Notes under the pieces: generated by a model
What the model saw: the letters and a program-made list of their open reading frames with translations, nothing else
What the model was told of the DNA's origin: nothing
The model's database searches: none
DNA from: Bdellovibrionales bacterium
GTDB taxonomy: Bacteria; Bdellovibrionota; Bdellovibrionia; Bdellovibrionales; JAGQZY01
Length of the DNA: 64,000 nucleotides
Reading direction: 5' to 3'
Assembly: GCA_019750295.1 (NCBI GenBank)
Contig: JAIEOS010000028.1
Coordinates: 1-64,000, forward strand
Translations under genes and position numbers: made by a program
Shown here: piece after piece, positions 26,532 to 36,191 of the stretch
Layout: the number at the start of each line of letters is the position of its first letter
How positions within the stretch are numbered: the first letter of the stretch is position 1

Positions 26532-27689
26532 TTAAATAATGGGCAGAGAGGGACGTCGTGATAAAGAATCGACCAAATCACCTCTCAAAATCTTCCCTAG
26601 AGGGGAGCGAGGAATTTGATCGACGTGATACCAACGCTGCAGTCGAGAAAACGGCAACAGCTGTTGGTTGAATTGGGAGAGTCGGGAGCCCACTTGCCCA
26701 TCGGTCGTGACCATCACGAGCTCGTGCCCCTTTCGTACTTCTGGAACAGCGACAACGAGATACTCGTGAGAGCTTGGGGTCTCTACGGACTGATGGAATC
26801 GCGACCACTGCTGTTGGATATCCCCGATCGCTACCGTTTCCCCTAGAATCTTCACTAACTCCGAACTCCGACCTGTCAGCCAAAGTTGGTCCTGCTTAAT
26901 CTCACCCAGATCGTCGGAAATATACCAACCATTTTCCTTAGGATCTGTAAATTCCCACTCCGTACCGTTCACAAATAAAAAGCCACTCAGTAAACTTCGG
27001 GAAGAAAAAGCCAAGCGGAACTTGTCGTCTACTTTTCTAGAGGCCCAATCAACAATATGGGGAAATCGCGAATACCCCTCGGCGACATCTCTTTTAAATG
27101 CCAGCATGGCGCAAGTTTCTGTCATCCCGTAGGTCAAAACAAGGGGCCATCCGAGAGCTTTCGCCTTTTGAAAGAGGTCCTCAGACACATGTCCAGCCCC
27201 TACGAAAACCACGCGCAAAAATCTTGGAGCGTGAATTTGCTCCTGAACCAAATCGTAAATCTGCGTCGGCACTACAGAGGTGCAAGTCACCCCCTCACGA
27301 TGGATGACATCGATAAATTTTTGCGCATTCCATTTTTCAAAAAAAGAGATCAACTTAAACTGGGCCACGTGTTGACGAGCCAGTACGGCGGCACCCGCTA
27401 TGTGATAATACGGTAAGGGGTTGAGATAGACATCTTGCGAATTCAGCGCAAAAACCTCGCTCACCCCACGAGCCGCCGTCAGTAGTGCGTCCCGAGAAAG
27501 AGCCACCACTTTCACCCGAGACCCTCTTTGAGATTCAGTCCCCGAACTCATCACCCACAAATGATCCAAAGCCACTGACGGAATTTTTGCACTCGCCGCT
27601 GGAATCGCTCGGCGCACAGACTCCTGGGTGTCCTTTGGGAGGCGCAGACTCCATTGGGGATTTTTAAAAAGATCTTCAAAATTCATCAT
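26532..27689 (-). CDS. menE: o-Succinylbenzoate-CoA ligase (short form)
   Basis: 385 residues of the acyl-adenylate (ANL) superfamily: V-M-S-S-G-T-E-S-Q-R-G as a degenerate P-loop (usual TSGTTGxPK), Y-G-M-T-E-T near 190, I-S-D-D-L-G-E near 255, and P-L-G-K-I-L-R near the end with the catalytic Lys. It activates o-succinylbenzoate with ATP and CoA. It is 60-100 residues shorter than usual MenE; the N-terminus is trimmed. It overlaps menC by 4 bases and is last in the men operon, which supports the call. Confidence 0.87.
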   Translation of the reverse strand: MMNFEDLFKNPQWSLRLPKDTQESVRRAIPAASAKIPSVALDHLWVMSSGTESQRGSRVKVVALSRDALLTAARGVSEVFALNSQDVYLNPLPYYHIAGAAVLARQHVAQFKLISFFEKWNAQKFIDVIHREGVTCTSVVPTQIYDLVQEQIHAPRFLRVVFVGAGHVSEDLFQKAKALGWPLVLTYGMTETCAMLAFKRDVAEGYSRFPHIVDWASRKVDDKFRLAFSSRSLLSGFLFVNGTEWEFTDPKENGWYISDDLGEIKQDQLWLTGRSSELVKILGETVAIGDIQQQWSRFHQSVETPSSHEYLVVAVPEVRKGHELVMVTTDGQVGSRLSQFNQQLLPFSRLQRWYHVDQIPRSPLGKILRGDLVDSLSRRPSLPII

Positions 27690-28630
27690 AACGGCATCCA
27701 GGTGATTTTTCCAAAGAGGGAGTCAAATCCGATTCCACAGCCTTCGCTCGGTTTAAAAAAACACGAAGCACTTTCAATCTCTTGGAAGAAGATGTCACTT
27801 TCAAACAAATGACTGGTTTGGAGTCCAAAATCCAATGTCTGCGGCTCCCCTTTAAGAGCTTGCTGCGCATACCAGTAAGCAAAACTTTGCCCTACCGGAT
27901 GATCCATGGAGTTGGTGATAATGTCGCGCTCCCGAAGTTCGTAACTTTGTCGAGCCGGCTTAATCACTCGCGGAAAGGGCGCATCGATTTCTCGAGAGGG
28001 CGCCGCCTGATCTAAATAAATAGGAATTGAAAAATCCGATTGATATTTGCTCCAACGGGTGTGCGAGTAGGGCGATGGATCCTCAACCAATTCAATGTGC
28101 GAACAGAGAGAATGATCCTTAATTCCCTCCATAAATTCCTCGTAGCCATGACCGTTAAAATCTAAACGTAATTTAAACGGCTCAAGATATCGGGCTTTGC
28201 TCATCAGAAGCTTTGCTTCCTCGCTGGGACTACGACCGAGTTTTAGTTTTAAACTCGTAAAACCCTTTTGAAATACTTCATCCAAACTTTCAGCCGTCAG
28301 ATCTTCGAGATCGGTGACGGTGTAGTGACTTTTGATTTTAACCTCACCATCAAATAAAGACTGCTTGAGAGAGCGAGCCACACCATCAAGGTGGGCATAA
28401 TACAAACTTCGCTGAAGAAGAGCGCTGATCCTCCCTTGGCGCCACAAGGCGATCTGAGTATTGACATCCTCATCGCCAAACATCGTCCAAGGAAGGCAGT
28501 CGGCAAAACCGCTTTCAAAATCCGCAGATTGCCAGCGAATCAAAAACCCCTTGGGACCATTGGAGGTCTGTCGATTGAGATTAGATTTGGGCTTAAGCTC
28601 GTATGGAGAATACCAAAATTTATCCTTCAT
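27686..28630 (-). CDS. menC: o-Succinylbenzoate synthase
   Basis: 314 residues, enolase superfamily. Visible active-site set: the Lys pair in S-L-K-L-K-L near residue 134, D in L-D-F-N-G near 163, E in V-E-D-P near 190, D in Y-L-D-Q near 213, and the second-base Lys in V-I-K-P near 233. It dehydrates SHCHC to o-succinylbenzoate. I choose the ATG at 28630 because it overlaps the menA stop as ATGA; a GTG three codons earlier is possible. Confidence 0.9.
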   Translation of the reverse strand: MKDKFWYSPYELKPKSNLNRQTSNGPKGFLIRWQSADFESGFADCLPWTMFGDEDVNTQIALWRQGRISALLQRSLYYAHLDGVARSLKQSLFDGEVKIKSHYTVTDLEDLTAESLDEVFQKGFTSLKLKLGRSPSEEAKLLMSKARYLEPFKLRLDFNGHGYEEFMEGIKDHSLCSHIELVEDPSPYSHTRWSKYQSDFSIPIYLDQAAPSREIDAPFPRVIKPARQSYELRERDIITNSMDHPVGQSFAYWYAQQALKGEPQTLDFGLQTSHLFESDIFFQEIESASCFFKPSEGCGIGFDSLFGKITWMPL

Positions 28631-29508
28631 AAACAACACGCCAGGGTAAAGCTAGAGGCAAAGAGCAAAAGTAAAAGGCCACCACGAGCCAATAACCCAT
28701 TTAACTCCCTTTTGTCGTTCACCCTCATCACTTGATTTGCAATGGAAAGCGCCAACGGGAAGGCGAGCAAAGGAATAAAAAAGTAATAGCTTCTAAAGGT
28801 GATCCACCAATAGAACAGCAGCATAAACGGAAGAATCGCTAAAGCAACGATCTCTCTTTTAACAAAATCATCACCACAGCGCACGGCGAGAGTTTTTTTG
28901 CCCACCAGCCGATCGCTCTCACTGTCGCGAAGATTATTAATCGCAATGAGCACCGTCGAAAGAAATCCCATCTGCAAACCAAGGATTAGGACTTCCAAGC
29001 GCCAGATGTGAGTCAAAACGTAAAAAGAGCCACCGACGGCAATCAGGCCAAAAAATAAAACCACAAAAATATCGCCAAGGCCCTTATAAGCCAAAGGATA
29101 GGGCCCACCCGTGTATCCATAAGTGAGAGCCACCGATATGATTCCCAAAAGGAGAATCGGAGGCCCACCTGTAATAACCAGCGGAATACTGGCGATCACA
29201 GTGACCGCACAAAAAAATACACCCATCACGGTTACGGCTTTCGCCGTAAAGAGTCCCGATTGGGTCACTCGCACGGGACCGATGCGATCCTTGTGATCCG
29301 CACCTTTCTTAAAATCAATGGCGTCGTTAAACAAATTCGTCGCAATCTGTAAAGAAAGAATGGCGATGACAAGCAAACTCACGAGATAGAAATCAATAGG
29401 ATAGTGCAGGAAGTGAGCGAGCGCTGTCGCCGTCATTACCGGAGCTACGGCCGCGGGCAATGTCTTAGGTCGAAATGCCAACAGCCAGGATCGCGTCACT
29501 GATGCCAT
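28627..29508 (-). CDS. menA: 1,4-dihydroxy-2-naphthoate polyprenyltransferase
   Basis: 293 residues, about eight membrane helices. UbiA-family motifs: F-R-P-K-T-L-P-A-A near the N-terminus, the first Asp-rich site N-L-F-N-D-A-I-D-F-K-x-G-x-D near 60-73, and the second N-N-L-R-D-S-E-S-D near 190-198. It attaches the isoprenoid tail to DHNA in the inner membrane. 11 bases after menB, overlapping menC by 4. Confidence 0.93.
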   Translation of the reverse strand: MASVTRSWLLAFRPKTLPAAVAPVMTATALAHFLHYPIDFYLVSLLVIAILSLQIATNLFNDAIDFKKGADHKDRIGPVRVTQSGLFTAKAVTVMGVFFCAVTVIASIPLVITGGPPILLLGIISVALTYGYTGGPYPLAYKGLGDIFVVLFFGLIAVGGSFYVLTHIWRLEVLILGLQMGFLSTVLIAINNLRDSESDRLVGKKTLAVRCGDDFVKREIVALAILPFMLLFYWWITFRSYYFFIPLLAFPLALSIANQVMRVNDKRELNGLLARGGLLLLLFASSFTLACCL

Positions 29509-29519
29509 CTCGCCTTCCT

Positions 29520-30347
29520 TTACGGGTAACGGGGAAATTTTGAAAAATCGGGAGCACGCTTTTCAATAAATGCATTTTTGCCCTCGCGACCTTCTTCCGA
29601 TAAATAATAAAGAAGAGTGGCGTTGCCCGCGAGGTCTAACAAACCAATTTGACCATCGCAATCGGCATTCATCGAAGCTTTCAAAAAACGAAGCGCCATG
29701 GGAGAGAGTTCGAGAATTTCCCGACACCACTTGAGCGTCTCGGTTTCGAGCTGATCTAATGGCACGACTGTATTCACTAAACCCATCTCCAAAGCTTGTT
29801 TGGCATCGTACTGACGACATAAAAACCAAATCTCACGAGCTTTTTTCTGACCAATAATACGGGACAAGTAACTACTTCCAAGCCCACCATCGAAGGATCC
29901 GACGCGAGGACCTGTTTGTCCAAAGCGAGCGTTTTCCGCCGCGATGGTCAAGTCACAAACCACGTGGAGCACATGTCCACCGCCGATCGCATAACCTGCA
30001 ACCATCGCGATCACCGGTTTAGGAAGGCTACGAATCTGTTTTTGTAAATCGAGAACGTTTAATCGAGGAAGCCCGTCACCACCAACATAGCCCCCTTCGC
30101 CTCGAACTTTTTGGTCACCGCCGGAGCAGAAGGCTTTGCCACCCACTCCCGTCAGAATCACCACACCAATTTTGGAATCATCACGAGCAATATCGAAGGC
30201 CTCTTTGAGCTCCATTACAGTTTTAGGTCGAAAAGCATTATGGACTTCGGGACGGTTGATGGAAATCTTGGCCACACCGTCTTCGGTGCGCTCAAAAAGA
30301 ATATCCTCATATTGTTTTATCGGAATCCACTTCTCAGTACTACTCAT
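29520..30347 (-). CDS. menB: 1,4-dihydroxy-2-naphthoyl-CoA synthase
   Basis: 275 residues, crotonase fold. Motifs: [12 protein letters not shown] near 28, F-C-S-G-G-D-Q near 73, the oxyanion loop A-G-Y-A-I-G-G-G-H near 117, and [11 protein letters not shown] near 145, which is MenB-specific. It cyclises o-succinylbenzoyl-CoA. Preceded by a 40-base gap after menH, the largest in the operon. Confidence 0.95.
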   Translation of the reverse strand: MSSTEKWIPIKQYEDILFERTEDGVAKISINRPEVHNAFRPKTVMELKEAFDIARDDSKIGVVILTGVGGKAFCSGGDQKVRGEGGYVGGDGLPRLNVLDLQKQIRSLPKPVIAMVAGYAIGGGHVLHVVCDLTIAAENARFGQTGPRVGSFDGGLGSSYLSRIIGQKKAREIWFLCRQYDAKQALEMGLVNTVVPLDQLETETLKWCREILELSPMALRFLKASMNADCDGQIGLLDLAGNATLLYYLSEEGREGKNAFIEKRAPDFSKFPRYP

Positions 30348-30387
30348 ACAACCTCACAGTTTGTTCGTGAACACAGTCTGAGGACTT

Positions 30388-31113
30388 TTACCTCACAAAT
30401 TTATTTATCACAACCGCAACTTCCGAGGGGTGGCTGAACTGCGGCGAGTGGCCTCCCGAGACTTCGGCCAGGGACCAGTTCCTCCCGAGATCATTGATAA
30501 TGGGTTTTTGCGGGAGCTGTGAAACATCCTCTTTGCCATGAATACAAAGCACCGGAAACTTCCAGGATTTTAGACCCTGCAAATTGAGACGCTGATGACC
30601 CAAGGACCAATCCGTCAGCGTCCGCGCCAACGAAACTCTCGAAAATTCACTCTCCCGACGGAGAGGTCGAACCGAATCTTTTTTAAAAATCTCTTGAGAT
30701 TCCCAGTCATGCATGACCTTTTCCCAAGGCTCGTTGAGAAATTTCTGACTCCAAATATCGTCAGCATTTAATCGACGGGCTCTCTGCGTTTCCGGGATCA
30801 ACGAAATTTTTGAGGAGATAAGAATTAATTTTTCGATCTTTGGACTTATTGTCCATGGTCCATGGAGCAGTAGTCGCCCTCCTAGCGAGTAACCCACCAT
30901 CGTGTAAGGACCGTCACCGATCACATTTACAAAACGCTGTCCCCAGTCTTCCATGGAGGAATTCTGCGGAAGCCGATCAAGGTCTCTCCAAATATCATAG
31001 GTGATGAACTCAAAACCTTCTGGATTTAAACGCGTGAGTTCTGCGATGAGCGGATCCCAATCTTTAGGCTTTCCTAAAAAGCCATGCACAAAGCAAAACT
31101 TTAATCGCGCCAC
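30388..31113 (-). CDS. menH: SHCHC synthase, MenH (alpha/beta hydrolase)
   Basis: 241 residues. H-G-F-L-G near residue 10 is the MenH oxyanion motif. The nucleophile elbow G-Y-S-L-G-G-R is near 85, an Asp in H-G-K-E-D near 195, and the His in S-G-G-H-S near 219. It expels pyruvate from SEPHCHC to form SHCHC. Overlaps menD by 13 bases, which fixes its identity among the many hydrolases of this fold. Confidence 0.9.
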   Translation of the reverse strand: MARLKFCFVHGFLGKPKDWDPLIAELTRLNPEGFEFITYDIWRDLDRLPQNSSMEDWGQRFVNVIGDGPYTMVGYSLGGRLLLHGPWTISPKIEKLILISSKISLIPETQRARRLNADDIWSQKFLNEPWEKVMHDWESQEIFKKDSVRPLRRESEFSRVSLARTLTDWSLGHQRLNLQGLKSWKFPVLCIHGKEDVSQLPQKPIINDLGRNWSLAEVSGGHSPQFSHPSEVAVVINKFVR

Positions 31114-32648
31114 AGCTCACCGTACTCTTTCCAAAAACTTTGCGTTTGTTGAACGCTAGGCACCACTTCGGCGATAAAGGTTTTCTCCTTCGGCAGCGCG
31201 GAATTCGGCCATTGCACGTAGGGGATATTCCACATCTTGGCCCACCCTGAAAACTCAAGCTGATGGTGATTGTAGAATAAGGGCATATTAAACAGGCGCT
31301 CGAAGATTCGACCACCTTGATTGTTAATCACATAAATTTTAACAGCGGCCTGTTTCGTTAATGCCCAGAGCGCATTCATGTCATAAAGGGCGGTCAGGTC
31401 TCCAACGACAATTGTTAGGGATCTTCCGTCATGGGTGTAGGCCAAAGCCGATGAAATTTGACCATCAATTCCATTCACACCACGATTAGCCCGAACCGCG
31501 TGGGGATTTTTTCTCGAGGCCGCCAAATCCCACTCTCGAATTGGCAAACTATTACCGATATAGACGATATCTTCTGAAGATGTCTGAGTCGAAATTTTTT
31601 CGATCAACGCAGGCTCACTCTGTGGGTACTTTTCAATGAGCTGTAACAGTTGTTGGGATTTTTTATGATCGTTATCTATTAAATCCGATGCCATCGACAA
31701 GTGAGAAGGGATCTCGACGTTCTTAAGGAGGCTCATTTCGCCATGAACAAGTTCCCCGCGAGACATTCCTGGAAATGGGAGGGACGAAACAGAGAGCACT
31801 GGAATTTGAGACTCTTCGAAATCCCGCCAGACACGGGCGGTAGGAACACCGCCAATGCGTAACACGCTATCAAACAGTTGGTGCTTGAGCGCCTGCTGCA
31901 AAATCTTATCACCCGATTTTAACATTCCCGCATGATCCCTTTCACGTAGACCGGAAGTGCTTTCGGCATAGACGGCACCCGTCCAGCGACTCAAAAACTC
32001 ATCGACCCATGGAATTTCGCTCCGCTTGAGCGACGATAAAATTAAAAGTGTCGAACGCTGGGCGAAAAGAAATTTTTGGACCCTAGCGCCGTTTTCCGTC
32101 AGGATCGGCTTCGCTTCACGGCGAGATAATTTAAGTGGAAGCGCTGAAAAATTTTTATCGACTAGCGGCTCCTCGAAACACACATTCAAATGTAAGGGCC
32201 GACGTAAACTAAAATCTTCTAAAAGGGGTGACGCGAATTCCTCTGCAGTTTCTAAATCCAACGCCGCTTCGACATGGCCTTTTAAAAAACTCAATTGATC
32301 GATCGTCTGAGGAGCTCCCGTGCCGCGCAATTTGCGAGGACGATCCGCGCTCACGACGATCAAAGGGAGTTGAGTGTATTCCGCTTCGATCACCGCCGGT
32401 AGAAGCTCGGCCACGGCAGTTCCTGAGGTGGTGATGATGGCCACCGGTCGCTCTTGCACTTGGCATAATCCAAGCGCAAAGAATCCAGCGGCACGCTCGT
32501 CAAAAAATGTCTTCACTCGAAATGGCGTGGGCTCACTCAGTAATTGGACAAAGGGTGCATTTCTCCCGCCGGGACATAATATAATGTCTTGAACATTGAG
32601 AGCGGCCAATTCCACCAAAATCGCTTGAGCTTTTTGCAGGGAGTTCAT
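31101..32648 (-). CDS. menD: SEPHCHC synthase (MenD)
   Basis: 515 residues, thiamin-diphosphate enzyme. N-terminal C-P-G-G-R-N-A-P (usual CPGSRSAPL), the conserved T-F-F-D-E-R-A-A-G-F-F-A-L-G, T-T-S-G-T-A-V-A-E-L-L-P and S-A-D-R-P motifs, and C-terminal V-V-G-D-L-T-A-L-Y-D-M-N with N-N-Q-G-G-R-I-F. It joins isochorismate and 2-oxoglutarate. Slightly shorter than E. coli MenD (about 556). Overlaps menF by 4 bases and menH by 13. Confidence 0.95.
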   Translation of the reverse strand: MNSLQKAQAILVELAALNVQDIILCPGGRNAPFVQLLSEPTPFRVKTFFDERAAGFFALGLCQVQERPVAIITTSGTAVAELLPAVIEAEYTQLPLIVVSADRPRKLRGTGAPQTIDQLSFLKGHVEAALDLETAEEFASPLLEDFSLRRPLHLNVCFEEPLVDKNFSALPLKLSRREAKPILTENGARVQKFLFAQRSTLLILSSLKRSEIPWVDEFLSRWTGAVYAESTSGLRERDHAGMLKSGDKILQQALKHQLFDSVLRIGGVPTARVWRDFEESQIPVLSVSSLPFPGMSRGELVHGEMSLLKNVEIPSHLSMASDLIDNDHKKSQQLLQLIEKYPQSEPALIEKISTQTSSEDIVYIGNSLPIREWDLAASRKNPHAVRANRGVNGIDGQISSALAYTHDGRSLTIVVGDLTALYDMNALWALTKQAAVKIYVINNQGGRIFERLFNMPLFYNHHQLEFSGWAKMWNIPYVQWPNSALPKEKTFIAEVVPSVQQTQSFWKEYGELWRD

Positions 32649-33697
32649 ATTTTAAATACTCGCTTGACGGACTCACGCTTGAGTTTAAGTTCTTTCCACT
32701 CTTCCTCAAAGTTACTCTCTGCCACCACACCCACACCGTTTCCGACGTAGATAAATTCTTTATCCCAGCTGATATGGCGAATGGCAACCAAGGCCAAGTA
32801 TTCCGTCGGTGACCACAGCACCCCAAAGGGCGCCCCAAGGATTTCGTGGGGAGTGCGCCACTGTTTTAAAAATTCTTGCTGTGATCGCGGAGAAATTCCT
32901 AGCGCCGGAGTAGGATGGAGGCGCTCGATGAGTTCCGTAAAACTCATTTGCTCGGAACTTGTGAGTTGAATCGGCGTGTAAAGATGCACCAAGTGATTGA
33001 GCTCCAAACACGCAGTTTTACTCGCCTGCACTTTCCCAAAAGGCTTAAGTCTCTCTAAGATATCATCAATCACAATTTGATGCTCTTTGAGCTCCTTGGG
33101 ATCCGAAAGAAATTTTTCCGGATCGAGGGTGTACGTCTCGCGGTTCTGAGTGCCTGCGAGCGCCATCGTTTTAATTTTTTTTGGCGTCTCGCTTAAGAAT
33201 AAAATTTCTGGAGTAAAACCAAACTCTCCCTCGTTCCGATCCCAGTGACCGTAAATAAAAGTATTTTGCGGAGCCTGTTTTAAAGAATTGATAATCGCCT
33301 CTGAAGGGTCAACAGCCTTAACCGCTTTTCCGTAGACGACGGGAACGGCTTTTTGAACGGTCTTACTTTTGATTTCTTTTTGAATCAGAGTGAAGAGTTT
33401 TTTAAATTCTTTTTTATCGGGCTCTTGCCACTCCAGCTCCGTTTCGGAAACCGGCGCGGCTTTGAGAAAGGGGGTAAGGCGTTTTTTCCACTCTTTCCAC
33501 TCGAGCCGCTGATGATGGGAGTAAGAGCACCAAGGTTTTTGAGATTCGAGGAAAAAAGTATTGCGATAAAGAACAGGACACTTCAAATTTTCGGGCGAAG
33601 AATGCCATTCCAGGTCTCCCCAGAAGACTTCGACCCACTTGCCGACTTTGCCGATGATGGCGCCTTGTTTTAACCATTGAGAAAACTCAAATTCCAT
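32645..33697 (-). CDS. menF: Isochorismate synthase (MenF)
   Basis: About 350 residues of the chorismate-binding family. The C-terminal half has G-F-T-P-E-I-L-F, A-L-A-G-T near 175, E-H-Q-I-V-I-D-D-I near 205, H-P-T-P-A-L-G-I-S-P near 265, and Y-V-G-N-G-V-G-V-V-A-E-S. It turns chorismate into isochorismate, the first step toward menaquinone. I chose the ATG at 33697 because AAGGTG precedes it; another ATG at 33718 lacks a site. First gene of the men operon, divergent from DAHP synthase. Confidence 0.92.
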   Translation of the reverse strand: MEFEFSQWLKQGAIIGKVGKWVEVFWGDLEWHSSPENLKCPVLYRNTFFLESQKPWCSYSHHQRLEWKEWKKRLTPFLKAAPVSETELEWQEPDKKEFKKLFTLIQKEIKSKTVQKAVPVVYGKAVKAVDPSEAIINSLKQAPQNTFIYGHWDRNEGEFGFTPEILFLSETPKKIKTMALAGTQNRETYTLDPEKFLSDPKELKEHQIVIDDILERLKPFGKVQASKTACLELNHLVHLYTPIQLTSSEQMSFTELIERLHPTPALGISPRSQQEFLKQWRTPHEILGAPFGVLWSPTEYLALVAIRHISWDKEFIYVGNGVGVVAESNFEEEWKELKLKRESVKRVFKI

Positions 33698-33839
33698 GGG
33701 ATTCACCTTGTACCTCATCTTCTATCGAGGGCTGAGACATGTGCCTATGAGTTTCAATAGTAACGCATTGAGTAATGTGGACATTCCAGGCCCCTTTTAA
33801 GCCTTACAAAGCTCTAAATTTCTGCTACTTTCCCTCTCA

Positions 33840-34631
33840 ATGAATGCAAAATTTTCCATTGGTAACGTACAGTTCACTTCAAATCAGTTCTCGGTCATTG
33901 CTGGACCTTGCTCCATCGAATCTCAATCTCAGTTCGATGAGACGGCCCATTTCGTCAAAGAGCATGGAGCTGCTATTTTACGCGGCGGTATTTTCAAAAT
34001 GCGCACAAACCCCGATACTTTCCAAGGCGTGGGCTTAGCCGCGCTGGATTGGATCGCCGATGTTAAAAATAAACTGAAGATGCCATTGATCTCGGAAATC
34101 ACCGACCCTCGCCAGAAAGAACCCCTCGAAAAAGTTCTCGACGGGATCATGGTGGGCAGTCGCAATATGTACAATTACGAACTTTTAAAAGAGCTGTCTC
34201 GCTCTCCGAAGCCCATCATTTTAAAGCGTGGTTTTTCTGCACTTTTAGACGAATGGCTCAAAGCCACCCAGTACATCACCCAAGGCGGCAACACGAATGT
34301 GTTTTTGTGTGAACGCGGAATTCGTACCTTCGAAACAAAAACACGGAACACTTTAGATCTCGCATCTGTGGCCTACCTTAAGGCCCACTCGTCTTTCCCA
34401 GTGATCGTGGACCCTTCTCACGGTACGGGCACTCCGGAACTCATCGCCCCCATGGCCTGCGCCGCGGTGGCCGCCGGGGCTGACGCAATTATGGTGGAAG
34501 TGCATCCCCGCCCCGACAAAGCTCTCTCTGACGGTTTTCAAGCTTTAGACTTCGAGGCGTTTAAACATTTAATGGTTCGCTTAAAACCTTTTGTTGAAGC
34601 GGCCGGTAAGACGTTGGTGACTCATGTATAA
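33840..34631 (+). CDS. aroF: 3-deoxy-7-phosphoheptulonate (DAHP) synthase, type I beta
   Basis: 263 residues, AroF/KdsA fold. Motifs: A-G-P-C-S-I-E-S near 22, R-G-G-I-F-K-M-R-T-N-P-D-T-F near 49, E-I-T-D near 87, L-K-R-G near 128, the metal and substrate loop E-R-G-I-R-T-F-E near 160, and D-P-S-H-G-T-G near 200. It starts the shikimate pathway from PEP and erythrose-4-phosphate. T-R-N-T-L-D and K-M-R-T-N-P are DAHP- rather than KDO-specific. No regulatory ACT or mutase domain. Overlaps menG by 8 bases; the ribosome site is weak. Confidence 0.92.
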   Translation: MNAKFSIGNVQFTSNQFSVIAGPCSIESQSQFDETAHFVKEHGAAILRGGIFKMRTNPDTFQGVGLAALDWIADVKNKLKMPLISEITDPRQKEPLEKVLDGIMVGSRNMYNYELLKELSRSPKPIILKRGFSALLDEWLKATQYITQGGNTNVFLCERGIRTFETKTRNTLDLASVAYLKAHSSFPVIVDPSHGTGTPELIAPMACAAVAAGADAIMVEVHPRPDKALSDGFQALDFEAFKHLMVRLKPFVEAAGKTLVTHV

Positions 34632-35355
34632 AGAACCCCAACCGGACATCATTCGAAAAATGTTTTCTGAAATTGCACCTTCCTATGATTCGGCCAACTC
34701 CATTTTGTCCCTTGGAATTCACACACTTTGGAAAAAGAAATTAGTCCATCGCAGTGGTGTTAAACCGGGAGACACTGTTTTAGACTGCGCCACCGGCACC
34801 GGTGACGTGGCGATCTTGTTTAAACAAAAAGTGGGACCGACCGGCAAAGTGATCGCCACCGACTTTTGCAAAGATATTTTAGATCTAGGCCCACCTAAAG
34901 CTGAAAAATTAAATCTGGAAATACAATTTGAAGTGGCCGATGCGACTCAATTGCCTTACCCGGACAATCACTTTGATGCCACCAGTATTTCATTTGGAAT
35001 TCGTAACGTCGGTCAACTGAGCAAAGCCTTGAGCGAACTTGCGCGAGTGACGAAGCCCACGGGCAAAGTTATGATTTTAGAGTTTGGACAAATGCAGATT
35101 CCGGTGATTAAGGACGTTTACAATTTTTATTCCCGCCACCTGCTTCCTAAAATCGGCGGCTGGGTTTCGGGACACACGTCCGCTTATGAATATTTGAACC
35201 AATCGGCAGAATCATTCCCCTGCTCGCAGAACTTCATTGATGTTGCCATGTCTACGGACATGTATAAAACTATGAGCTGTTCTCCATTATCATTTGGCGT
35301 TGCCTATCTTTACGAGGGTATTCCGCTCGCAGCAAAGAAGAGTTCGCTGCAATAA
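34624..35355 (+). CDS. menG: Demethylmenaquinone methyltransferase
   Basis: 243 residues of the UbiE/MenG family. F-S-E-I-A-P-S-Y-D-S-A-N near the N-terminus, the SAM site V-L-D-C-A-T-G-T-G-D near 57, D-A-T-Q-L-P-Y near 105, S-I-S-F-G-I-R-N-V near 122, and the tail Y-N-F-Y-S-R-H-L-L-P-K-I-G-G. It methylates demethylmenaquinone as the last pathway step. The neighbouring men operon makes the menaquinone role more likely than ubiquinone. Translation is coupled to aroF. Confidence 0.93.
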   Translation: MYKEPQPDIIRKMFSEIAPSYDSANSILSLGIHTLWKKKLVHRSGVKPGDTVLDCATGTGDVAILFKQKVGPTGKVIATDFCKDILDLGPPKAEKLNLEIQFEVADATQLPYPDNHFDATSISFGIRNVGQLSKALSELARVTKPTGKVMILEFGQMQIPVIKDVYNFYSRHLLPKIGGWVSGHTSAYEYLNQSAESFPCSQNFIDVAMSTDMYKTMSCSPLSFGVAYLYEGIPLAAKKSSLQ

Positions 35356-35384
35356 ATAATAATAGGAGTTTGACGGGAGTTCTT

Positions 35385-36185
35385 ATGAAGAAATTTATTT
35401 TTATTCTCACTTCTTTTGTTTTTGTCATTGGCTGCTCGAGCTACTTCACTCGTAAAGGTTGCGAAAAAGTAAATTGGTTTCAGCATGCCCACAACGTGGC
35501 GATGGATGGAAAACGCCTCGAGGAAGATCCACGCATCCGTGAATGCGAAAAAGCAGAGACGGAAATCAATTCAGAAGAGCTCGATCGTGGTTTTAAATCA
35601 GGCATGGAAAACTACTGCAAACTCGAAACAGCTTACTCCAAGGGCTCCACCGGCGAAGGATTTAATTTCGAGTTTTGCGATTATAACATGCTCACCAAAC
35701 TGAAAGTTCGCCATGGCGATGGAATTAAAAAATTCTGCACTCCCGAGAACGGTTATTTGATCGGCACCCAGGGAATCCCTTATAAAAATCAATGCAATAA
35801 AGAGAGCGAACCGGCGTTTATGGCCAAATATAAAAAGGGTCGCCAAATTTATTTAAAGAATAAACTCGCCTCTAACCAGTCTCAAGTTCAAGCTCTCGAT
35901 AACGAAATTCGCGAGCAACAAAATCTGCGGCAAAATACTTTGCATCGTCAGGCAATGCTTCCAAGAAGCCAAGTCGTTACTAAAAATAAGCACTTTGATC
36001 CGGCAACGAACTCCTACAAGGAACAAACGGTGGTGACGGAGGATCCTAATATTCAGCGCCAGCGAGAGGAGCTGGAATGGGAACTTCGCAGTATCAATCA
36101 ACGAATTCAAGAAAAGATCAATCAACAGGGGCAGCTTCGCGCCGACTCCGATAAACTTCGCAATGAATTAGAAGGCGTCAACTAA
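35385..36185 (+). CDS. DUF2799 lipoprotein with C-terminal coiled coil
   Basis: 266 residues from the ATG at 35385 (GGGAG site upstream). Lipobox I-G-C-S near residue 17. The DUF2799 part (about 20-145) has the spaced cysteines and Y-x-x-G-x-x-x-G motifs: Y-S-K-G, F-C-D-Y-N and Y-K-K-G-R-Q-I-Y. From about 150 to the end two long coiled-coil helices flank a short T/V-rich hairpin. An envelope lipoprotein of unknown role. It follows menG by 29 bases and may share its transcript. Confidence 0.8.
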   Translation: MKKFIFILTSFVFVIGCSSYFTRKGCEKVNWFQHAHNVAMDGKRLEEDPRIRECEKAETEINSEELDRGFKSGMENYCKLETAYSKGSTGEGFNFEFCDYNMLTKLKVRHGDGIKKFCTPENGYLIGTQGIPYKNQCNKESEPAFMAKYKKGRQIYLKNKLASNQSQVQALDNEIREQQNLRQNTLHRQAMLPRSQVVTKNKHFDPATNSYKEQTVVTEDPNIQRQREELEWELRSINQRIQEKINQQGQLRADSDKLRNELEGVN

Positions 36186-36191
36186 GACGAC

